Program-made: the position numbers and the translations under genes
Origin: Tretioscincus oriximinensis
Taxonomy: Eukaryota > Chordata > Lepidosauria > Squamata > Gymnophthalmidae
Length of the DNA stretch: 64,000 nucleotides
NCBI GenBank assembly: GCA_022410635.1
Contig: JAJVDF010000498.1
Location: 190,749-254,748, forward strand
Direction of reading: 5' to 3'
Shown: one piece after another, positions 34,521-46,780 of the stretch
How positions within the stretch are numbered: position 1 is the stretch's first letter
Layout: each line of letters starts with the position of its first letter
Notes under the pieces: model-generated
Database searches by the model: none
Seen by the model: the letters and a program-made list of their open reading frames with translations, nothing else
What the model was told of the DNA's origin: nothing

Positions 34521-36029
34521 TAATAAATATTTTTATACAGATGGAACAAAAATATGTTTTAATTGGAGCTGGAAGAATGAAACTGGTCTGTTGTTATAAA
34601 CTGGATTAGAATCTCATTTTTAGCATACAAATTTTAAATGAGTTAATCCATGATGTACTGTTATGCTAACCATAGGCAAGAGTGACAAAGGGTTAAAGGA
34701 GAAAATATGAGCACGAGGAAGGATAATTTCCTCATTTTTACCATAATCCTTTCGCCAAGAGCAGCAATTTTCAGATATGAGACTCCAGACATTAAACTTG
34801 ATGGATTACATAGTACAATATTGTTCAATGTAATATGTCCCCCCTGCATTATATAAGCTATTCTTTCCTTCTTTCCAGAAAACTTTATTAAAGCAACTGT
34901 GTTGCATTATACAAGCAAAAGTAGGTACTATGGATACATAATGCAATATATTTCTAAAACAAAGATATATAGGTGTCCTGTGCAGAACAGGTGATGGAGA
35001 GAATAGAGGAAATGCTCCAATTGGTATCTTGCCTTTGATTTCTTCTAGTCCAATGATGGTGAACCTTTTAGAGACCAAATGACCAAATTGCAACCCAAAA
35101 CTGACTTATATATTGCAAACGGACAACACAGCAATTTAACCTGAACACTTGATGTTCAACACACGATACTTTCATTACACAGAGTACAAAACACTCCTGG
35201 AATGATTTTCCACTATCTGTTTTTGTTTCTTTTTTGCTGTACTCATTTTGGGTGTTCAGGACTTGGAGCCTGCAAAACACATTTTAAAATAAATAAATGA
35301 AACAACAAAAACAAATCTATCCCTATACCAAAAATGGCTAGCACTATTAGTTAATGCTAAATAAAATGGATATTCCCTGAATCAACAATTTATGGTAGTA
35401 ATTCTCAGCTGGGGTTCTTTTTTAATTTGCTGACCACATGGGGGCAATGTTCCACTGACCACCATATTTTGTCCTGCATTGAAAAAGGCATCTTTGGATC
35501 CACACATCTTGGACCTACTTCCTGTGGAGTTTGCAATGAGCATCAACCTGATCCAGAGTCCGAGTCAGATGGAAAAGCAATTCTGTGGTTTACATTTTAG
35601 AACATATAAAGATTAGTTTTGTGTGATGTTCCTAAAGATAAGCCTCCAGTGTTCAACAAGGCAGGGGCAGTGACTGCAAAGCTCATGCTGTGGCCTGAGT
35701 GCCCTGCTCCCCTTCAAGCCCACAACAGGAATTGCCTTTACTACAGACTCAACTGGTTGCTATTTGTGCCACATCCTCATGCCACATATGGGCCACCTTC
35801 TTTATACCAGACCAAAGGGAGCATTCCCATTGGGCTGCTGGGCAGAGGTAGGTGATGACAGAAATGTGCTGTACCCCTCTTTCTAGTAATGAACTATGGC
35901 AAACTCTGTCCTGGGATGATGGCACACTTGCCGACAGAAAGCACTCTGAGTGCCCCCCTTGGCACACATTTCATAGGTTCTCCACCTAGTCCTTCCATGG
36001 GTTATCAAAGGACAGAGGGACCCTCATTA
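34521..36029. other. No recognisable feature
   Basis: About 1.5 kb without a family match. Confidence 0.5.
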
Positions 36030-36098
36030 GCACGTGGAAAGCGATGGTATGAAACTGCAAGAGAGTAGATACAGATTAGATACCAGAAAAAAACTTTC

Positions 36099-36139
<41 letters not shown>

Positions 36140-36315
36140 TAGATAACCAGTGGAACAGGTTGCATTAGGATGTGATGGGTTTTCCTTCAGTGGAAGCCTT
36201 CAAATTGTGCCAGGACAGCCATCTATCTGGCATGATGTTGTGAATCCTGCATTGAGTAGGGGCTGGAACTTAAGACCATGGAGGTCACTTTCAACTATAC
36301 AATTTTATTATCTCT
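36030..36315 (+). mobile_element. CR1 LINE 3' end, classical type, sense, with GATA expansion
   Basis: GATACCAGAAAAAAACTTTC, GGAACAGGTTGCATTAGGAT, GGACAGCCATCTATCTGGCA, CCTGCATTGAGTAGGGGCTG and GAGGTCACTTTCAACTATAC follow the usual order of a CR1 ORF2 end and 3' UTR. A GATA array sits inside the coding part. It is a different CR1 subfamily from the ones ending in ATGTTCTTAT. Confidence 0.82.
36100..36145 (+). repeat. (GATA)n microsatellite
   Basis: About ten GATA units with one imperfect unit near the right end, inside the CR1 fragment. Confidence 0.95.
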
Positions 36316-36884
36316 ATGGAATATATTTTGTTATGTAGCAGACTCAAAAGTATGATTGCAAATGGCACTTCATCCATCCCAGGAAACTCTGCTGTTTCTG
36401 CTGAACATGATAAGGTTGGTAACTGAGGGGGTAGAAGACAATTGTTTGGTGATATTTCAGTTTTTTCCAATCCATACTGAACTTTTAAAAATGCAGGTCT
36501 GCAGCCTCCACAAATGTTTCCCATCTCAGAAACACACTTGTTTAGGGTAATTCGTATCCATTTATAAAAATGTTGAATTATCTTTCAGGGCTTAGTCCTT
36601 TTATTTAAGCAGAATTATGAAGACATGAACATAAAAAAGGCAGTCTGGTCTTATGTTTAGAGAGACTCTTATTTGATAGACTCGCAGTTTGATTTAGTCC
36701 TTCTCCATTTCTTCGCAGATTCACCTATTTCACAAGGTATCTACTATGAAAAAATGAACTGAGAAGATCACCAAAATGGCTTCATGTAGAAGTGCAGTTT
36801 TGAACTGAGAGGCTACCTTATAAGAGCCAAATAATTTAATCATAATATTAGAAGATTACCAAGTGATTATGTACAGACAACTGG
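36316..36884. other. No recognisable feature
   Basis: AT-rich sequence between two CR1 fragments. Confidence 0.5.
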
Positions 36885-37685
36885 TCAAACATATAAGAAC
36901 ATAAAAAGAGCCATACTGGATCAGGCCACAGCCCATCTAGTCCAGCATTCTGTGTCACACAGAGGCTCACCAGATGTACCTGGGCAGTCTGAACAGAGGA
37001 AAGCAAAATATGCACCTGTTCATGACTCCCTGCAAATGGTATTTCAGGAGCACTACCTGTTGCTCCATCCCGGAAGCAGCGTCCAGACATCCATTCTAGT
37101 ACCCATTAAACCCTTGTTGTCCATAAACCTGTTTAGTCCTGTCTTAAAGCTATCCAAGCTGTTAGCTACCACCCCCTATTGAAGAAGAAAATTCCATAGG
37201 CTGATGACCCTCTGGGTGAAAAAATACTTTTCTTTTCTACCCATCAGTTTTAAGGAGTGCCCTCTGGTCCTAGTGTTGTGTGATAGAGAAAACAGTTTTT
37301 CTCTATTCACCCTATCCATCCCATGCATGATTTTGTACACTTCAATCAGATCACCTCTCAAACGTCGCCTTTCGAGACTGAAGAGGCCCAGATGTTGCAG
37401 CCTGATTTCATAAGGGAGGTGCTCCAGAGCCTTGATCATTTTTGTTGCCCTTTTCTGCACCTTCTCCAGTTCCACAATAATCCTCTTGAGATGTGATGAC
37501 CAGAACAGAACATCGTATTCCAAATGTGGCCTCACCACAGATTTATAAATGGGCAAAACAACATTTACTGACTTTTTTTTATTCCTTTCCTAATTATCCC
37601 CAATATGGAATTTGTCTTTTTTGCTGCTGCTGCACACTGGGTTGACATTTTCATTGAATTGTCCACCAACACCCCAAGACCTTTA
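36885..37685 (-). pseudogene. CR1 LINE ORF2 C-terminus and 3' UTR, antisense
   Basis: A minus-strand frame of 126 codons (37176-37556) reads YKSVVRPHLEYDVLFWSSHL, ELEKVQKRATKMIKALEHLP, LGLFSLERRRLRGDLIEVYK and FTQRVISLWNFL, the standard CR1 C-terminal order. The 3' UTR runs left to about 36885, ending (minus strand) in GGCTCTTTTTATGTTCTTAT. Upstream coding text continues to about 37685. The frame is one of the best preserved in the window, but is 5'-truncated. Confidence 0.92.
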
Positions 37686-38165
37686 TATGTTTGACCAGTT
37701 TAGATTTCATACAGGAATCTAAGTAACATTGATTTAGCCTGCTTTTTTCAGGTATTGGTCTGAAACAGAATTTCTCTATCTCCTGGCATGTTACTTTCTG
37801 CCAAGTCACTTCATTAAGCAGTTGGCATTTGTGCAGGATCTTGGGGAAGGGAATAGAATTGTTGCTCCCAAACACATATCTAGATCTTCATTCTGGAGTG
37901 TATTGAGTTTTAATCTGGAGTATAGGAAACAGGAATCTGAGGTGCCCTCAGTGAGAGTAATAAATTGCCTCCAATCCTAAAAAAGTACCTGGAACAGTGT
38001 TTAGATCAATAAAGTAGGGCATAACCTTGGACATCAATTATACCCCTTTTTGTAAGGCTCTTCTGCTTAGATCTTTCTGACTGGGTCTTATTCGGGGATA
38101 TAGCTGAAAATAGATATCACGAAATCCATCAGTTAGTACAGACCATTCAGGACCACAATAGTCTG
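37686..38165. other. No recognisable feature
   Basis: AT-rich sequence without a supported element. Confidence 0.5.
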
Positions 38166-38167
38166 CA

Positions 38168-38455
38168 CTAGCATGCAAGGAGCCAGTTTGGTGTAGTGGT
38201 TAGAGTGTGGGACTCTTACCTGGTAGTCTCCTGGTTCGATTCCCTACTCCTCCATGAAAGCCAACTGGGTGATCTTGGGCCAGTCACAATTTTTTGAACT
38301 CTCTCAGCCCCACCTATTCCACAGGGTGTCTGTTGTGGAGAAAGTAAGAAAAGCTATGTGTGCCACCCTATGGTAGGCCGCCCTGAGACCTTTGGGTAAA
38401 GCGCGGGATATAAGTACAAATAAATAAATAATAAATAAATAAATAATACTAGGCT
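38168..38455 (+). mobile_element. Full-length tRNA-derived SINE (Sauria-like)
   Basis: The head has GTGTAGTGGTTAGAGTG as A-box region and GGTTCGATTCC as a perfect B box (38233-38243). The body includes AAGCCAACTGGGTGATCTTG, GGCCAGTCACA and CCACAGGGTGTCTGTTGTGG. The 3' end is GCCCTGAGACCTTTGGGTAA then GCGGGATATAAG and an AAAT tail, shared with the L2-like LINE ends in the window. It would be transcribed by RNA polymerase III and copied by the partner LINE. Confidence 0.92.
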
Positions 38456-38559
38456 ACATTGGTTTCCATGTTCATACACTGTCTTTTAAGAGGAAGTTGT
38501 CAATCGTTAGCATGTGAAAATTTAAGTGCTGGGGTTCATTTAGTCAAAGCATAGTAAAC

Positions 38560-39405
38560 CTAGCAAGGGGGGGTCTCATTGCATCTTAAAGATTATCAAG
38601 AAAAAGGTAGGAAATATGAGCCTTGTAGATATTTACTTCTTTATATTTATCTAAAGAAGTAGATTTGGCTATAAAAACTCATCCTTCCTATGTTTTTCTT
38701 GTTAGTCTCAAAAGGGATACAAGATCCCCTTGCTAAACTCCATAGCATTTGAAGAAGTAGATTTCTCTACAAAAGCACATGCCGCCTATCTTTTTTTATT
38801 ATCTAAAGTGCTACAAGACTCCCTTGTTAGATATTCTGAACTAGGCTGACCAGATGCTGCTTTTTTGGGGGGGGAGACCCGGTTTTAAGGTGTCTACCCG
38901 CCCTCCCGGGCGGGGAGGGAGTGCCATTTCCCTGGATTTTGCTGAGAAAAAATAAATAAAAATAAATAAATAAAACATTTTTTGGGAAAAAAATTGATTT
39001 TTTTTAAAGTTCCCTGCACCACCAATAGAGGGATCTGGCATCTGGGGCCAGCTCCTGAAGGCACCCTCCCCTCAGTAAAAAATAAAAATTCTCACACACT
39101 TCAAAAAAAATTTTTTTTTAAAATATCACTGCACCACTACTAGGGGTTTCTGGCAACCTGGGCCAGCTCCTGAAGGCACCCTCCACTCTGTAAAAAAAAA
39201 TTCTTGCACACTTAAAAAATTCTCACATGCTTCACCGATTTCTCAGGTGGGAATTTTGGAAGGGAATGCATGTTGGTGGGTAATTTGCACACTTACAAAT
39301 ATGCAAATTAGCATGAATATTAATTACCCCGGTTTGGGCCTCAGAAAATCTGGTCCGTCTATTCTGGACCTAAGCTAACATGGCTATTTCTTTGAAATCT
39401 GCTGT
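38560..39405. repeat. Family P repeats, inverted and direct copies, split by a hAT element
   Basis: 38565-38625 carries the repeat on the minus strand. 38650-38745 and 38750-38840 carry it on the plus strand (AAAGAAGTAGATTTGGCTAT, then TGAAGAAGTAGATTTCTCTA). The end of the last copy lies beyond the insertion at 39362-39405 (CTAAGCTAACATGGCTATTT). Confidence 0.65.
38842..39361. mobile_element. hAT-like element (TAGG family), long copy with internal duplication
   Basis: Flanking octamers are TTCTGAAC (38834-38841) and TTCTGGAC (39362-39369), 7 of 8 identical. The left end is TAGGCTGACCAGATG as in the foldback copies, and the right end AAATCTGGTCCGTCTA is a degraded partner. The interior holds a tandem duplication of about 110 bp, with GGCCAGCTCCTGAAGGCACC at about 39047 and again at 39162. 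A duplicated hairpin CCGCCCTCCCGGGCGGGG is at 38899-38916. It could be a longer relative of the roughly 200-bp copies. Confidence 0.75.
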
Positions 39406-40925
39406 ATTGAACCTAAAGTATCTACATATTGTAATCAAATGGTTAATGGAGATTACTGCTGATATTTCATAAACTCATGGTATGTAAAAAAGGATTATGC
39501 AATGAATAAAAGATAAATGCCTCTGGTTTTTTCTTTTCTTTATTTCTTTTTTAAAGACATTAACATGAAATGTGAAGCCTATTACCATATGAAAGTTATC
39601 AGAACACATACTTTATTCCCAATGTGCTTGAAGCACTATTGTCTAAAGAACTTAAAAACACATGATCAAGCTGAATAAAAGCATTTATAATTTAAATTAA
39701 CATAATCAGCACTTGTCCTGGTAAGTATTCAATTTTGCTTTTAAGTGCTTTTAATTATTGAAGGGAGTGACGTTAACACGGCAGTAGGGCTTTGTAAAAA
39801 CAATAGATACAAATAAGATTTTTTTAAAAAAAGTTCAGGAGTTTAAAAGATAAAATGTCACATACCAATTGTGCTGTATTACACTTGGCAGCTTCCTTGG
39901 GGGAGGGGGAGTGAAAAGAAGTCATTCCCTAAATATGTATCAAAAGAATTTCTACTTCTTACACTGTGGTCAATGAAGAAAAAATCAGATTTCAAATGCA
40001 CAATAGGAATATGTTTTCAATTAACATACTTCAATCAACATAAAATTTATTAATTAGTCATTTGACCACGACCAAAGAACGTTTTAAATTAAACTTTTTT
40101 ACCATCCTTTACAAAATAAGAGTAAATGGAGCCTAATGCTGCTGACTAGGTTCCATTTTGTCACCAGAATGGTAAACTTTAACCATCCTGTGCCATATTT
40201 GCAAGAGTAGATACTGAAACTGCACCCAGACTAAAGTTTAAAATGCTACTGAAAGGCAAAGAAAAAAAGTGCATTTACTTAAGTTTTTCTTTGCCTATAC
40301 ACAAGAAGACTCTCCTTGCAAGAGCCTCCAGCTCCCCCCCCCCCCCGTGTTCATTTACCAAGAAACAGTCAAACAGTCAGTCCAGAGCTCTCTTTTGCGC
40401 TCTGTCTCTTAGAGACCATCCCTAATTGTTACCTAGCAGTAAGCTAGCAAGGGAGAAGTAGCACACTGTCATTAGTTCTCTCATGTACTGTGCTTTATAT
40501 GCGCGGGTTCTTTAAACAGCTACATTTAAAATACGATTTTCCCATCCTAATAGCTATTGATACACCTGCCTTACATGAATTTATCTAATCCTATTGATAG
40601 CTACCATCATCTTTTCTGGAAGTGAGGATCCTGAACACTGGTGCAAGTTAAATTCACATTTTAAGGCTAGTCTGAAATCTTAAGGGAGTGCCTTTAACAG
40701 TTACATACATTTTTCCAGCTTAGTATAGAGACTGATAGCTACAGACAGCTTCAAGAGAAAGAAAGCATTTCATATAAGCCTTAAGAATATTGAAATGCAT
40801 TGGGACAAATCCAGTAAAGGAGACTTAAGCCATGTGGATAATTTCCAGTGAGACAAATGCAGCAGAAATGTGACTTCCAAGCTAGTTATTTATCCTGTCT
40901 GAACATAGCCGAGGAGATAAAAAGC
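39406..40925. other. No recognisable feature
   Basis: About 1.5 kb of AT-rich sequence with a C run near 40327. Confidence 0.5.
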
Positions 40926-40929
40926 AAAT

Positions 40930-41410
40930 GTAAGACTGGATCCACAAGGCAGTTTCTTGCCAAGTTGGGAGTGACTTCCTAACAGCTCCACCACATTCGA
41001 TCGCATACCAATGCTTTGTGGTTTCTGATCACTTGGTAAGTGCAATCCAAGCACAGACCTCCCCAGGCAGCACTATTATTGTTGCGTATATGTGGGACCT
41101 GTGCGTGCACTGCAATAAGACTGGTGAAAAGAGAACAGGGGAAAGGATCAACAGCCCATCAGGTGTATGTGTGTGTGGTGGCTGCAGGGAGTTACATGAG
41201 CATGAGGGCAGCATCCCAGCTGTTGCTATGGTAGCACTGTGCTCCACTCATGAACCTATCTGACAGCCCCACGAATTTATAGCAGAGGTAAATACGAGTA
41301 GGAGGGCGATTGGTTATCACCCGTGATAAGTCATGGCATGACTGGGTGTGTGGAGGTGGCTTAAGATAAATTCCAGAAGCAGCATGGGACTGTCTCGATT
41401 GGCTTAAGGT
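40930..41410. repeat. Unclassified GC-richer repeat, weak pair with 4245-4690
   Basis: Opens GGATCCACAAGGCAGTTTCTT and contains GTGTGTGGAGGTGGCTTAAG. Shared words with 4245-4690 are patchy. A TGTGTGTGTG-type stretch is near 41166. Confidence 0.3.
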
Positions 41411-42605
41411 TTAAGGAGGTGAGAATTTTAGGTAACATCTTGCCAAAATGTTCCATAGCAAAAAGCCTAGGCACTGCCATTTGACATTGGTCACTGCCAT
41501 GGGCCTCATTCTTCTACCTCTACCTTATGGAGCTGTTCTAAGAAAATCACCCTGTGCTTCCAGGCCCTCAATGTCTAGGTGTCCACCAGACTCATCATCA
41601 CTAGCTGAAGGTGAAGCCAACTTGGATGAATCATCAGGGGAACCAAGCTGAGACTCACTGGGTGCCCTGAGAGGACTATTTTATTTTTCATCTCTTCCAT
41701 TCATTGTTGTCAACACAAAGAAATGTAGTGGTTTTGTACTTTACTTGGTAATAAGATTGCACAATTTCATCTTCATGCCCTACAGGGAAACAACTTGTCA
41801 GCCTAGCAAATTATCATGCCCTGTTAAAGTACTTCAACGATATACTGAAAGAGAAAGGTCCCCCCCCCCCCCGCCTCAATTCCCTCAGATTCATGATGGC
41901 AAGCAGAAGTTCACAAAAGCTTAAGGGGAAAAAATCTCTGATGACTTTGAGTGAATTCTATGAGGAGTGGTTTTGTATATTTGTTTCCCTCTGAATTTTG
42001 CCTTTTTCATCTCTTGTCCCAGCAAGAACTTAGTCATTTTGAGTAGACATTCTGTAAGACTCTTGTGATATGATTAGTACAGACAAGCCTAGTGGTTTTG
42101 CCACATAAATAAAAAAGTAATTTCTTTCCTGTCTTTTACTGCATTTTATTTCCAAGGGGGAACAGGCACAACCTTTCCTTTTTGGTTTTCTGGATTTGTG
42201 GCAATCATAAGACAGCTGATCAGTAAAGAGAACCTTCAAAAATCCTGCTCTCTGGTTCTCTGATATTACAGACATTGCTTTTGACACTTGTGTGGCTGGC
42301 TGTCATAAATGCAAAGTACGCACAACTCTGAATTGCATAGCTCTATGGATATCCTGACTGTGCACCATAGAAAGAACCAGTAGAGCACTGTAATAATAAT
42401 AATGCTAAATCTTAGGAACAGAAATCCTGTTTTTAAACTAAGAATTTTTCTCAGGTTATCGGAATAGCTGTCATGCTGCTGCACCACCAAACATGATGGG
42501 GAGGTTCACTGCCCAGGCAGAGCTTTGTGCATCATCAAAGAATCACACATATCACACTTTGCAGGAAAAAAAGTGGGACTGCGGGAATCAGCTTTGGCCA
42601 GAAAG
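41411..42605. other. No recognisable feature
   Basis: About 1.2 kb without a family match; a C run lies near 41861-41872. Confidence 0.5.
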
Positions 42606-42609
42606 TGGA

Positions 42610-43760
42610 ATGTTTTTTATTTTTAATACACAAGATGCACACAAGACAGCAACTACTAGGCTGACCAGATGACCCCTTTCTGGGTGGTGGTGGTGTTTGA
42701 AAATGCAGTTTTGGGGTGCCTCGCAGTTTTTTCTGAGAAAAAACTTTACAAAAAAAGATTTTTAATTTTCTTTTCCTCAGAAAAAAATGGGAGGCACCCA
42801 AAAAACAGGTTTTCAACTCCCCCCCCCCCCCAAAGGGCTCATCTGGTCAACCTAGCAACTACAAAGCATAAAATACAACATTTCATAGTACATATGACTC
42901 AAACTCCTCACCCTCCCTTGTTGTTATGCTATAGCAATAACCCAATTAAATTTACCTTTTGTCCTATAATACCACAATTTGATTGCATCTTAACATCTCC
43001 TCTTTTAAAAAGTAAATCATTAAATCTATTGATCAAAATAAACATTGGGGCCCATATTTCTCTCACGTTCTGACATGCCATACCCAGTTATTTTAATCTA
43101 CATGTTCTTAATAAATCAAATTTGTAATAATCCAATATATAATTTGACCACAGATTTCCATTCCATTTTGTGTTGTCATATCAGCCTAATGCTAATGTTG
43201 CAAATGCAGCTAACAACTTGCGATCCAGTACATGTGTTTGTTTAACATTTAACTGATTTCTATTGATTTGAGTTAGTATAGACTGTTTGATTGATAATCT
43301 GTTTCCAAAATACCTGGACCTTGAAGCATTCCCACCACATGTGGAGGTATGTTCCTCTCCTCCCACAATGGTGCCAACATCTATCTGCTAGGAAATACTG
43401 CTGGTGTTCTATATTTTTCTTGTTTAGTTAATTTCATTAAATTGAGTTACTTTATAATTTAGTTATGGGACATGTTTACTTCCTGTTGCCATTTATTTTT
43501 AATTGTCCTTATTACATCACTTTATTCCAGTTAAGTAATTTATATATTTTACTACTTATATTCTTTTCACTGTTAATTTTAGCTTTTAATGTAGTCCCAA
43601 ATTCATTGTTTAGTAATTCCATTACCTCCTTAATTCTGTTAGCTGTCATAGTTTGCCTTCTAATCCAAGGAAGAGCTGGTTAACATGAAGATCCACAAAT
43701 AAATTATAACCTTCCTCTCTCAATTTTTGGATGAAATTATTTTCTAAAATTTGATTCCTA
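42610..43760 (-). pseudogene. L1 LINE ORF2 end and 3' UTR, antisense, split by a hAT-like MITE
   Basis: On the minus strand, conceptual translation near 43390-43290 reads CWHHCG, then GTYLHMWWECFKVQVFW, the C-terminal zinc-knuckle-like region of L1 ORF2. More degraded coding text extends to about 43760. The 3' end carries an A-rich tail near 42612-42630. The MITE at 42657-42854 lies between tail and 3' UTR. Confidence 0.75.
42657..42854. mobile_element. Foldback hAT-like MITE (TAGG...CCTA family), copy 3
   Basis: GCAACTAC stands at 42649-42656 and again at 42855-42862, an exact 8-bp duplication. The ends are TAGGCTGACCAGATGACCCC and CTCATCTGGTCAACCTA. Inner blocks GGGGTGCCTCGCAG and GGGAGGCACCC pair, as does CAGTTTTTTCTGAG with CTCAGAAAAAAATG. 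The C run at 42817-42830 is longer than in the other copies. Confidence 0.92.
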
Positions 43761-45265
43761 GAGTTTATTTGGCCAATACTACTATATTAAAGGGTCCACA
43801 CATTACCCTGTCCTTCACACACACCCCTTGGGAATTCCAGGCCAGAAAGTTCCCTCCCTTCTTAATNTCTCTCTCCCCCCCCCCCCCCACGCACAGCTTT
43901 CACCTTAATTTTCTTTGCTGGCTCCAATGAGCTGGGTAAATTTACTTCTTTGGGGGAGAGGCAGATGAAGAGGATAGAATAGCATTTGGCCGTTAATTCA
44001 GGTTTTAAATAAGGCTTAAATGGAATAACTCTTTGTTCCTTTGATCCCTTCCTTCATTCTTTAGAAGATAGACTGAAGTAGTTAAAGTAGTTGGGCCCCA
44101 TGGTAAGACTTAGAGCAAATGTCAAGTATAATAGAACTAAATGTATAACCGTTAAGACCTTGAGAAATGTACCTTGAGAATTTCTGCATGAGTTCATGAT
44201 CAGAAGACAGTCAGGAGTGATGTGGGAGTAGAAGCTCTGCTGAAGATAAAGCNGGTGCTATTCCTTTGATTATTCTGTGGGATTGTTGGACAGGAGATCG
44301 AACATGTGTACTGTACAGAAGAATAAAGCCTTCCTACATGGAAATAAACTATACAGTGTGTGTGTGTTTGTTCCAGTTGGCAAATCGCTTTTCTCTGTTA
44401 CTTTTCTGTTTACTTCACTTAAGACCAACTACATCTTCATTAGCTCAAGGGGTCTTCAACAACCTTGAATTGACAGCTCCAGATAGATAAGGGAATTAGT
44501 CCCCACTATGGAGCCTATTAGGAATCTCAGAAATGTACGTATGGAATGTAAGGGCAATAGGGCCCCCAGACAAAGGAAAACACAGCAAATATGTGATGTT
44601 ATGCTAATAGAAAGAATATGTTTTGCTGTATCTATGCTTAAGAAAGTGAAAGGGTGGACACAAGAGAGTGAGACAAAGTTATCAAAATATAAAAAAGGGA
44701 ACGAGAATACAATTGGGGGGTCGACACCCCTCTTGCCCATTTTGTTGTTTCTCTTAGTTAAGAATAAAATGACTATATGTTTTAATAAGACCATTGCCTT
44801 CATTGCTTTGTTGGAGACTAAAAGGAAATGGGGTTATAGCCTCTTCATGGGGAACAAACGAAATGGGATTTGATTCAAATTCTTTAACCTTTCCTCCCAG
44901 TAGACTATTTCTTGTGGTAGGGATGGGGCCTATTTTCCACTCACAGTCAGCATTTACCTTAGTTTTCTCCATGATAAGATTACATTTTCTTTCCTTGGCT
45001 TCAATTACTTTGATCAGCATTTCAAGTCGTAAACATGTGTATCGGGCTGCCTTCACCTATATTTACCCAGCACTGATCCAATAACTAATCATTCTGAAGG
45101 AAATCTATTTCAGATGACCCATTACGAAATGTACAGTTTGAATCTCCTATTTGTGTACCAGAAGCTATAAAACTCACTTTAATCTTTTTCTTCTCTGAAC
45201 CATCACTGCAAAGAATGAAAACCTCACTGAAGGACTACAAGTAACCAAGCCATATTTTTGATGAT
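43761..45265. other. No firm feature; possible LTR-like stretch at 44090-44500
   Basis: 44263-44350 holds AGAAGAATAAAGCCTTCC, a polyadenylation-like signal after a TCTGCTGAAG block, which is reminiscent of an LTR R region. I could not find TG...CA ends with a duplication or a second copy, so the LTR reading is weak. A C run is at 43876-43888. Ambiguous bases lie at 43867 and 44253. Confidence 0.25.
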
Positions 45266-45269
45266 GTTG

Positions 45270-45375
45270 TTAATAAGGGTGGCTCTCTATGATTGATTAT
45301 GTGTGTATTCTGTTCTGCTCTTTGGTTAAAAGGGCATTATAAATAAACATTATCATCATCAACATCGTCATCATA
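45270..45375 (+). mobile_element. LINE 3' tail with ATC units
   Basis: GGCATTATAAATAAACATTA followed by about eight imperfect TCA/ATC units (45350-45375). Such short-unit tails are seen at the 3' ends of several non-LTR clades, for example the ATG tail of 14342-15425. Confidence 0.45.
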
Positions 45376-45614
45376 ATTTTGCCTCTTGCTCCCTAGAAGT
45401 ACTAGAGAGAAAATCCTTTGCTGTCATCTCCAAGCCTGTTAGAGCTGAATTTAACTTTTATTCTGTTTTGCAGTTTTACTGGTACCTGAAATCTAAAAGT
45501 AAGATCCTTATTTCACCATTTTTCCTTTCCAGGTTTGGTGGGGTTACTGTCCTGGGAGTATCACTCCAAAGTTTAGACCCATTTTTCAGTTACTCTCTGC
45601 TTGTTTATTACATT

Positions 45615-45765
45615 AGTAATAATAATTGTGAGGATGGATTATTTACTTTATTTATTCTACTCTCCCTCTTTCCTCTGCTACTTTGGGTTTAATAATAATA
45701 AAAGCAATACAAATATTAATATCTTCTTAGTTCTACTGGTATCTAAATATTTTGCCCTGACTGCA
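45615..45765 (-). mobile_element. hAT-like MITE copy that lacks the 1.37-kb insertion
   Basis: TTTACTTTATTTATTCTACTC, CCTCTGCTACTTTGGG, TAATAATAAAAGCAATAC and TTAATATCTTCTTAG match 52385-52495. Then CTACTGGTATCTAAATATTT runs straight through the position where the host at 52355-53900 is interrupted. The outer terminal repeat on the left is not well preserved. A third member is at 60940-61090. Confidence 0.75.
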
Positions 45766-46695
45766 AGGTGACTTTACTAGTGATCTAGAGCTGAGATAAT
45801 CAGTAAAGGATAGAGATATTTATGGACAATGTGGCTGAAGAGCTTTAGATAATCAGAAAAAACTATTAGGATTGTTAAGGACCTCTGTGTGCTTACACCA
45901 TAAACCATATTCATATCTTTCTCCCTTCTACCACTTCATCATAGCTTTACTTTGTATATTAAATTTTCCTAGATCACTGTACTGTAAAGATTTCCCATTT
46001 TGTATTCTTGCTGCCCCTTTTCTCTTGGGTAACACATGCCAGCCAGTTGCAATCTGTCTTTGAGCAGTTCATTAAACCAACCTCTTGGTCTTAAGTCTTG
46101 CTGGGATAAGTGGACTTAAGCAATTCCCCTACTACCAATTTATTCCAGTTTCAATGTTGGAGAGTATGTCTCTTGGTATGAAAAGAGTGCCAGAGTATAG
46201 CTATCACTTTGTTTTTATTTAACCAGTGAACCACAGGTAATACCTACCTTTTCTGGGAGAAGAACCAGATCTAGCTTTGAAGTAGGGTCATGAATATGCC
46301 ATGAAGTCATGGGGTCTGCACACCACTATAGCCTCATGGAATAGGAGAATGTTTTGGAAGTATATTATAAAGTGTATTATAAAAATACAGAGGGAATAGG
46401 CACATTCATAATGCTTGCACTCGGATCACTACTACCATTGCCCTTTGCTGCAACAATAAGCAGCTTGCAGGTGGGACTGTCTTCTGCTCCAATCATATAG
46501 TGGCTCCTGTAGGGACTGGACTGAACATGTGGGTTGGGCACTATGTGTGACTGCTTGGTGGACTATATTCAAAATGGCACCAACCATAAGTGCAGTCCTA
46601 TGCTCCACCTCATTATTTCATTGGATCTCAATGGTTGATGTGTGTTGGAGTAGCAGTCCAGCATGACCAATGAAATCATTAAAAAGTGATGACCT
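45766..46695. other. No recognisable feature
   Basis: About 0.9 kb without a supported element. Confidence 0.5.
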
Positions 46696-46704
46696 TCGTG
46701 ACCC

Positions 46705-46780
46705 TTGCAACACTTCTTGTTTATAGTCCAATGTATTTTTCATTTATATCCCATCCTACCTCTTGTGGCCTTAGGACAGA
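46705..46780 (-). mobile_element. LINE/SINE tail, antisense
   Basis: TTTTTCATTTATATCCCATC, CTACCTCTTGTGGCC and TTAGGACAG are the reverse of the TATAAATG...GGGTGGGATATAAAT type tail. Short and diverged. Confidence 0.45.

Noticed and set aside
38168..38245. tRNA gene
   Set aside because: A and B boxes are present, but the sequence continues into a SINE body and AAAT tail, and the cloverleaf is not complete.
40243..40425. 60-codon frame near a C run
   Set aside because: Short, crosses a homopolymer and shows no conserved motif.
44508..44873. 121-codon plus-strand open frame next to the LTR-like stretch
   Set aside because: I looked for gag or protease-type motifs (CCHC knuckle, DTG/DSG) and found none.
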